DNA of 13,806 bases from Bacteroidia bacterium (GTDB lineage: Bacteria > Bacteroidota > Bacteroidia > Bacteroidales > VadinHA17): positions 1 through 13,806 of the forward strand of contig JAPLEC010000049.1 of assembly GCA_026391515.1 (NCBI GenBank), in the 5' to 3' direction. The first letter of the stretch is position 1. Each line of letters opens with the position of its first letter. A program made the position numbers and the translations under genes. Shown here piece by piece: positions 8,743-13,806 of the stretch. Under the pieces are notes generated by a model, which was not told where the DNA came from, did no database searches, and saw nothing but the letters and a program-made list of their open reading frames with translations.

Positions 8743-8769
8743 AGACATGGGAGTTTTATTCCCATGTCT
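8743..8769 (-). terminator. Intergenic hairpin between susD and first enzyme gene; possible partial terminator or mRNA-stabilising element
   Basis: A perfect 10-bp inverted repeat (AGACATGGGA ... TCCCATGTCT) encloses a 7-base loop. It begins about 34 bases after the susD stop. On the minus strand the stem is followed by TTCTTTAACATT, which is U-rich but not an uninterrupted U tract. It sits in the only long gap (91 bases) of the gene series. The stem is half G/C, so strength is moderate. A weak terminator would let susCD be expressed above the enzymes; a 3'-end protecting hairpin would have the same effect. The structure is seen directly; the function is inferred. Confidence 0.5.
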
Positions 8770-8802
8770 ATTCTTGTTCTTAAAGAAACATCCAACAGCG
8801 TC

Positions 8803-10536
8803 TTAGTAGCCCGGATTTTCAGACCCAAGATTTGGATTATTGGCAATGACAGCAGGAGTCAATGGTAAATAATAATCCTTATCCCTGAATAACGGAGGAG
8901 TTGAACCATCGATATTGGTCAATACTACTAGTTGAAGTTTGGAGGTGGCTACGTCGAAGTAATACTCCAGCCCTGAATATTGCACTGATAGGACTGTTTT
9001 GGCTGTTCTCCATGATTTCAGGTCGTAGTAGCGGTAACCATTTTCAAAAGCAAGTTCGATTTTTCTTTCATGCCTGATATTGTCGCGTGTAACAGAAGTA
9101 AGAAGATTGACTCCTGCCCTTGTTCTTACCTGGTTTACAGCATCCATTGCTTCAGCTGTTTTACCAAGTTCGAAAGATGCTTCTGCATGATTCAGTAATA
9201 TATATCCATACCTGAATATTATCCAGTCTGTTTTTGAATCTACCCAATAGGGATTATTTGTTTCATCAGTATATTTTAGTACTCCAAAACCGGTATTGAG
9301 GTCCCAGCTTAAATTCGCCCCACGTGCCCAAGGGTCAGCGGTGGTCCCAGTAGTCATATCCATTGTTTTGCCTTTAAAAACGGATCCATGGGTATAGATA
9401 GAGGCAAAGAATCTTGGCTCCTTTTTACCCCAGAGTTCGTCAAGGGTCCAGAGGCCTGTCTGAATTGCGACCCTGTCAAGGGTACCGGGTGTACCGGGGG
9501 TACCATCCGTCCATTCAAATTCTTCAGCCATTTCAAGATATGGACATGACCCATCGCCGGGCCAGCACCCTAATCCGTAAGGAAAGTTCCAGTTATCCCA
9601 GAAATGAGAAACTCCTTTATCCAGACCAATGTATTCTTTTGCATAGATCACCTCCGAGTTTTTCTTTACAAGGAACAGGTTCCTGAAATTTTTAATCTTA
9701 TTGGCATCGGCATTGTACAAAGTGAAAACGGCATCATCAATTATCTTCTTTGATGCATCATATGAAGACTGATATAAATCCTGGGCCCTGTCTGCTGGTA
9801 CTCCCAGAACTCCATCCAGTTGTTCAGTGCCCCATTTTGCCAGGTTAGCTGCGTAAAGGGCTACCTGACTTTTCAGTGCAAGTGCTGCATATTCGGTTGG
9901 CTGACCACCATCATAAGCAACTGCAGGCAAATAATTATTATCGATTATTGCGGTAAGTTCACTTATGCAAAAGTCGTAAATCTCAATTTCCTTGTTTCTC
10001 TTTGGATAAAGTTCATCATAAGGATCATTTGCATTTTGAGCCTTCAATATAAGAGGAACTCCTCCAAAATCCCTGGCTATAATAAAATATGTGAATGCTC
10101 TTGCAAACCTTATCCTGCCTATCCTAAGGTTCTTTTGATCATCAGGAAGGGTTGATGTTGCTATCTCTTCAAGGAAGGTGTTCATTTTCCTGATCGTCGA
10201 GTAATAGACCCATCTTTTTGTTGGCCACACAGAACTGGCCACCATTGCTCCGGCTTTATAAAAAGAGGTTGTATTTATCCAGGAAAAAGCAGTGTGCCCC
10301 TCATCTGTAATATCAGAGAGGAATGTTGTTGCCCAATTATCGGTATTGTCCTGCTGCGCGTTGTAGAGGAATGCCATTTCATTGAATACATCAATCACGT
10401 AGGCATCAATAAGTGCCGGGTCATTCCAAACTGCAATATCTGAAATCTTGTCGAGTGGTGCCTTGTCTAGAACTTTTGAACAGGAGGAAACCGCGATGAT
10501 TATCAGACCTATCAGTAATATTAATTTTGTTTTCAT
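8803..10536 (-). CDS. SusD/RagB-family surface glycan-binding lipoprotein
   Basis: Cell-surface lipoprotein that binds the glycan and caps the SusC transporter. The 577-residue length is normal for the family. A signal peptide ends in the lipobox VSSC with acylated Cys at residue 19. The N-terminal part has SusD-type helices (WVYYSTIRKMNTFLEE at about 109-124; RFARAFTYFIIARDFGGVPL at about 143-162). The C-terminal RagB/SusD region carries YILLNHAEASFELGKTAEA at about 445-463, RHERKIELAFENGYRYYDLKSWR at about 488-510, and the standard end DYYLPLTPAVIANNPNLGSENPGY. The start is the ATG 21 bases after the susC stop; there is no Shine-Dalgarno sequence, as is usual in Bacteroidota. Cys324 and Cys331 could form a disulfide in an otherwise Cys-poor protein, and a GTPGTPGT repeat occurs at 345-352. 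No SusE/F-like binding protein follows, so this may be the only dedicated glycan-binding protein visible here. Confidence 0.97.
   Translation of the reverse strand: MKTKLILLIGLIIIAVSSCSKVLDKAPLDKISDIAVWNDPALIDAYVIDVFNEMAFLYNAQQDNTDNWATTFLSDITDEGHTAFSWINTTSFYKAGAMVASSVWPTKRWVYYSTIRKMNTFLEEIATSTLPDDQKNLRIGRIRFARAFTYFIIARDFGGVPLILKAQNANDPYDELYPKRNKEIEIYDFCISELTAIIDNNYLPAVAYDGGQPTEYAALALKSQVALYAANLAKWGTEQLDGVLGVPADRAQDLYQSSYDASKKIIDDAVFTLYNADANKIKNFRNLFLVKKNSEVIYAKEYIGLDKGVSHFWDNWNFPYGLGCWPGDGSCPYLEMAEEFEWTDGTPGTPGTLDRVAIQTGLWTLDELWGKKEPRFFASIYTHGSVFKGKTMDMTTGTTADPWARGANLSWDLNTGFGVLKYTDETNNPYWVDSKTDWIIFRYGYILLNHAEASFELGKTAEAMDAVNQVRTRAGVNLLTSVTRDNIRHERKIELAFENGYRYYDLKSWRTAKTVLSVQYSGLEYYFDVATSKLQLVVLTNIDGSTPPLFRDKDYYLPLTPAVIANNPNLGSENPGY
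9481..9507 (-). repeat. Three imperfect 9-bp in-frame repeats in susD (GTP-GTP-GT)
   Basis: On the plus strand the units are ggtaccggg, tgtaccggg and ggtaccatc, end to end. They encode the GTPGTPGT stretch at SusD residues 345-352, probably a surface loop. Because the unit is a multiple of three, gain or loss of a copy would keep the frame. Confidence 0.6.
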
Positions 10537-10557
10537 AGATTACGATTTAAAAATTGA

Positions 10558-13500
10558 TTAAAAGGACATGTTCAAACCAACTGTAAGTGTTCTCTGATGA
10601 GGGTAAACTGCACCAGGTACAGCATAGCCTGTAAAGACATCTCCTGGAGTTTCGGGGTCGATATTATACTTCTTGATTTTACTCAGAGTGAAAAGATTGG
10701 TTCCGGATACATAAACGCGTATATTTTGTATTCCAACCTTATTAATGTACTTGGGGGGAATATTATACCCGATACTCATAACTTTTAACCGCAGATAAGA
10801 TGCATCCTTATACCAGTAATCTGCAGTCTTTAAATTATTATTGTTAAAGCTCTGCCTGGGGAATATGGCATTTTTATCAGGATTTGCTTCCGTCCAGCGG
10901 TTTTCAAACAGGCTCTGGGTATTGTTTTGTTCTGATATCATACCCTGCATAACGTTGAGTGTCCTTCCTGCTGCCCCCTGCAACAATCCATCCATGTCAA
11001 AACCTTTATATGTCAGCCTGAAGTTAAGTCCAAACATGGTTTTGGGAAGTCCGGATTTACCTATTATAGCATAATCTCTCCAGTCAAGTTTTGTATCTCC
11101 GTTCAGATTCAGGTATTTAATATCACCAACTTTTACAGTAGTATTGCCTGTACCATCTATATCATAATCCAAGTTATCAATTTCAGATTGTGAAGTGAAC
11201 AATCCATCTGTTTTATAGCCCCAGATCAGATCTGTCCAGGCTCCCGATTTTTTATTTATCCTTATATCATCAGGGTCGGTATAGGCAGGTTCATCATAGT
11301 GTATCCATTTTGATCTTGCCCATGAGATATTTCCACTGACATCAAAACTAAAATCGCCAAAACTTTTCCTGAATCCGAGGAGGAATTCCATACCCCTGGT
11401 GTCCATGCTGTTTATATTTTCAGAAGGTAGAGTGGCTCCAAAAGTACTTGGAAGGGAGAGTATGCGGCTACCAAGGATTCCGTCCCTTAACCTGTAGAAT
11501 CCATCGGCCTCGCCATACAAAGTGTTATTGAACAGGCTGAAATCCAGCCCGACGTCATATGTATTCATCTTTTCCCATGTAATGTATGGATTTGGAATAC
11601 CTGTACTGGAAATTCCCATCTGCTGGGCACCATTAAGTGCAAAAGGTCTTGAACCAAGTGAATACCCGCCAATGAACTGGAATGCTCCTACATTGTCATA
11701 TCCGGTATTACTATAACTGGCACGAATCTTCAGGTTGCTTAACCATTTGACATTATCTTTGATAAAAGATTCATCTGACATGATCCATCCTACAGAAACA
11801 CTTGGGAAAAGCCCCCATCTTGTATCCTCAGGGAAGTTTGGAGACCCGTCATAACGCAGGGTAACTTCAGCCAGGTACCTGTTGTTGAATTTATAATTCA
11901 ACCTGCCGATGAAACTTGCTCTTCCTGATTCAGTTGCACTGCCATTGTTTTGCTGTGTTCCCGAACCTCCGGCAAAAAGGTAATCAATAGCAGTACTGAG
12001 AAAATCACGACGGTATGCAGACATCCATTTTCCGTAGGAGCTGATTATCTCATACAGGAACATTCCCGATAATTCATGTTTTTCCTTAAATATTCTTGAA
12101 TAGTTTGCTGAGAACTGACCGGTGAATACATATCCCGGTGACATGGTTTCACTCAGAGTTGTAGGACCCGTTTTTAGCTGTGAGGTATATAATTCGGTTG
12201 CATAACTGTAAGTATACGTCTGAACAAATTTGCTGAATGTTTTATCATCTGTATAGTAGTTCTGATAGTCTCCAAAGGCTTTCAAATATAGTCCTTTTAT
12301 AAATGGGATGTCGTATTTCAGACCCATGCTTCCCCTCAGATTATGAGAGTTGATCTGATTATATCCGCCAATTTCCTTGCTGGTATTGATTACCGGGTTG
12401 AGTGCAAGGGGACCTCCTGAATAAGCGATTTTGGTACGATCCGGCAAAAAGGCTTCATTTGTGGGTCTTGCCCAGAAGAAGGTATTCCAGAACTGGCCCC
12501 CTTCCTGTATTCCCTGAGCCGAACGTGATAAATTCCCTATTATAGCTGAAAGATTAAGCTCCATGGTCAGGTTCTTTGCAACAGTTGCATCGATGTTCGA
12601 TCTTACGTTAAACTGATTGTACAAATTGTCACCTGTTTTAAACATTCCATCCTGACGGGTGTACCCTGCGAATGCGTAGTAACGTACATTTTCGTTGCCA
12701 CCTCTAAGGGAAAGGTCATATTTCTGCATAGGAGCCCATTCTTTCATTGTTGCTTTCCACCAGTCTGTAGATGTTGAGTCAGGATTTGTACCTGCATAAT
12801 AATTGCGTATATCTGCCTCAGAATATTTTGTAAGAGCAGGAGCTACACCTGAATTCAACTGTGCCTCACGGTATATTTCAGTATACTGCCCGGCGTTCAT
12901 TGCCTTCGGATAGTTGATATTCCCTGAGTAAGTTAACGATGAATTAAATGTGATTGACGGTTTACCCAGTTTACCACGTTTAGTGGTAACGAGAATAACT
13001 CCATTACCAGCTCTTGCCCCATAAATGGCTGAGGAAGCATCCTTCAAGACCGAAATGGATTCAATTTCGGAGGCAGAAATATTGTTAAAACTTTGCTCAA
13101 CGCCGTCAACAATTATTAACGCATTACCAAATCCTCGGATACTTAACTTTGAAGCATCATTCCCCGGTTCCCCAGTGCCTTGTAATGTCTGGAGTCCGGG
13201 TACTTTACCGGTCAAAGCATTAGTGGTACTTGCAACAGGTGTTATTGTCAATGCATCACTTTTAACGGTGGATATTGCACCTGTTACGTCTCTCCTTTTG
13301 CTGGAGCCATAACCAACTACAACGACTTCATCCAGTCCTATTGACGCTTCTTTCAATACAACATCAATCTGCATTCGTCCTTCTGATGGAATTTCTTGTG
13401 ATGTCATACCAACGAAGGAAAAGATTAATATAGCATTTTGAGGTGCATTGTTTATGGTGTATTTCCCGAATATGTCTGTAAGAACACCGAGGGTGGTTCC

Positions 13501-13806
13501 TTTTAAAGATACACTAACACCGGTTAGCGGACTGCCCTTTTCATCTGTAACAGTTCCGGTTATTTGGTTTTGTTGGGGTTCAGTAGTTGACGCAATTGCC
13601 AGTATATTATTCTCAATAGGATCAGTAGTTAATAATATTTTTCTGTCGAACACAACATAATTGATATTAGTTCCTTTAAATAATTCAGGAAGGATATCCG
13701 TAATCAATTTATTCTCTGCCTGAATTGAAACAACTCTATTTACATCAATCTGTTTCTGATTGAAGATAAAATAGAATTCACTCTGACTTTCTATTTTATC
13801 CATTAC
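10558..13806 (-). CDS. SusC/RagA-family TonB-dependent outer-membrane transporter with STN domain, 5' truncated by window edge
   Basis: Outer-membrane beta-barrel that imports oligosaccharides into the periplasm with energy from TonB/ExbBD. The reading frame is open to the right edge, so the signal peptide and true start are missing; the first internal Met (13801-13803) lies inside a domain and is not a credible start. Numbering from that Met: STN (secretin/TonB N-terminal) domain about 1-60, carboxypeptidase-regulatory-like beta-sandwich about 80-150, Ton-box-like segment LDEVVVVGYG at 157-166, plug about 167-275 (RGFGNALIIVDGVE, SVLKDASSAIYGARAGNGVILVTTKRG region), then a beta-barrel ending at residue 1081 in aromatic LNMSF, as expected for insertion by BAM. 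A late Asp-rich loop (NLNGDTKLDWRDY) is typical of the family. The gene is followed after 21 bases by its susD partner. In Bacteroides, an STN extension usually means signalling to an anti-sigma/ECF sigma pair; none is in the window. Family assignment is secure; the substrate is not deducible from the protein alone. Confidence 0.96.
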   Translation of the reverse strand, partial: VMDKIESQSEFYFIFNQKQIDVNRVVSIQAENKLITDILPELFKGTNINYVVFDRKILLTTDPIENNILAIASTTEPQQNQITGTVTDEKGSPLTGVSVSLKGTTLGVLTDIFGKYTINNAPQNAILIFSFVGMTSQEIPSEGRMQIDVVLKEASIGLDEVVVVGYGSSKRRDVTGAISTVKSDALTITPVASTTNALTGKVPGLQTLQGTGEPGNDASKLSIRGFGNALIIVDGVEQSFNNISASEIESISVLKDASSAIYGARAGNGVILVTTKRGKLGKPSITFNSSLTYSGNINYPKAMNAGQYTEIYREAQLNSGVAPALTKYSEADIRNYYAGTNPDSTSTDWWKATMKEWAPMQKYDLSLRGGNENVRYYAFAGYTRQDGMFKTGDNLYNQFNVRSNIDATVAKNLTMELNLSAIIGNLSRSAQGIQEGGQFWNTFFWARPTNEAFLPDRTKIAYSGGPLALNPVINTSKEIGGYNQINSHNLRGSMGLKYDIPFIKGLYLKAFGDYQNYYTDDKTFSKFVQTYTYSYATELYTSQLKTGPTTLSETMSPGYVFTGQFSANYSRIFKEKHELSGMFLYEIISSYGKWMSAYRRDFLSTAIDYLFAGGSGTQQNNGSATESGRASFIGRLNYKFNNRYLAEVTLRYDGSPNFPEDTRWGLFPSVSVGWIMSDESFIKDNVKWLSNLKIRASYSNTGYDNVGAFQFIGGYSLGSRPFALNGAQQMGISSTGIPNPYITWEKMNTYDVGLDFSLFNNTLYGEADGFYRLRDGILGSRILSLPSTFGATLPSENINSMDTRGMEFLLGFRKSFGDFSFDVSGNISWARSKWIHYDEPAYTDPDDIRINKKSGAWTDLIWGYKTDGLFTSQSEIDNLDYDIDGTGNTTVKVGDIKYLNLNGDTKLDWRDYAIIGKSGLPKTMFGLNFRLTYKGFDMDGLLQGAAGRTLNVMQGMISEQNNTQSLFENRWTEANPDKNAIFPRQSFNNNNLKTADYWYKDASYLRLKVMSIGYNIPPKYINKVGIQNIRVYVSGTNLFTLSKIKKYNIDPETPGDVFTGYAVPGAVYPHQRTLTVGLNMSF
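13306..13335 (-). other. Ton-box-like segment of the SusC protein
   Basis: Encodes LDEVVVVGYG, the canonical linker motif between the N-terminal beta-sandwich and the plug in SusC-like proteins. I checked it codon by codon on the minus strand. By family knowledge this is where TonB contact is expected. Confidence 0.7.

Larger units (their letters stand above)
8..13806 (-). other. Single-strand PUL transcription unit (partial)
   Basis: Six consecutive minus-strand genes with gaps of 21, 91, 24, 28 and 33 bases. No convincing Bacteroidota promoter (TAnnTTTG with an upstream TTTG) was seen in any gap, and no gene of opposite orientation interrupts the series. The initiating promoter and any regulator must be outside the right edge. 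The content (transporter pair, GH29, GH141-like protein, two unassigned alpha/alpha-barrel proteins) suggests a small locus for a fucosylated glycan. Confidence 0.75.

Noticed and set aside
8776..8786. Short inverted repeat TTCTT-T-AAGAA (minus strand) upstream of the hairpin
   Set aside because: Only 5 bp arms around a single base in A/T-rich spacer; no support as an operator.
8712..8802. A second promoter in the susD-enzyme gap
   Set aside because: No TAnnTTTG -7 element is present on the minus strand of this gap; only the hairpin stands out.
841..9554. Small minus-strand frames at 841-1047, 1792-2061, 7462-7665 and 9354-9554
   Set aside because: They are alternative frames inside the beta-helix, copy A and susD genes, with no domain signal and no independent start context.
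138..13660. Plus-strand open frames of 60-135 codons scattered over the window (for example 138-539, 765-1172, 5766-6128, 9820-10155)
   Set aside because: Each lies antisense inside a well-supported minus-strand gene, has no recognisable domain, and reads as low-complexity frame shadow. None is kept as a gene.

Overview
The window is part of a polysaccharide utilization locus (PUL) from a member of the Bacteroidota, most likely a Bacteroidales-type environmental or gut organism. The evidence is an adjacent SusC/SusD pair, several exported glycan-degrading enzymes, AT-rich intergenic DNA, and start codons preceded by A/T-rich sequence instead of Shine-Dalgarno motifs. All six genes lie on the minus strand and read from the right edge to the left edge. 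Their gaps are 21, 91, 24, 28 and 33 bases, so they look like one transcription unit. The main promoter must lie to the right, outside the window, because the susC gene runs off that edge.

In order of transcription the genes are: (1) a SusC-family TonB-dependent outer-membrane transporter with an N-terminal STN domain, cut by the window edge (10558-13806); (2) its SusD-family glycan-binding lipoprotein (8803-10536); (3) a 796-residue exported enzyme-like protein of six-hairpin (alpha/alpha-barrel) type (6321-8711); (4) a GH29 alpha-L-fucosidase (4857-6296); (5) an 801-residue divergent paralogue of gene 3 (2423-4828); (6) a lipoprotein with a right-handed beta-helix resembling GH141 and a C-terminal PDZ domain (8-2389). 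A 10-bp perfect hairpin lies between susD and the first enzyme gene and could lower expression of the enzymes relative to susCD.

The likely logic is that surface SusD captures an oligosaccharide, SusC imports it using TonB energy, and the exported enzymes trim it. GH29, and GH141 in its characterised Bacteroides member, act on alpha-L-fucose, so a fucose-bearing glycan is the best guess. No sulfatase, polysaccharide lyase, SusE/F-type binding protein, sigma factor, anti-sigma factor or sugar-catabolism gene is visible here, so the substrate cannot be fixed.

The part most likely to be new is the pair of six-hairpin proteins that flank the fucosidase. They share an unusual, position-conserved motif set (DYHTGS, GPFGNQF, DGEE, AISWY, TDxDGSxWWW) that I cannot match to a named glycoside hydrolase family. 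One copy appears to lack an acidic residue that the other has. No stretch over 100 bases lacks a gene.
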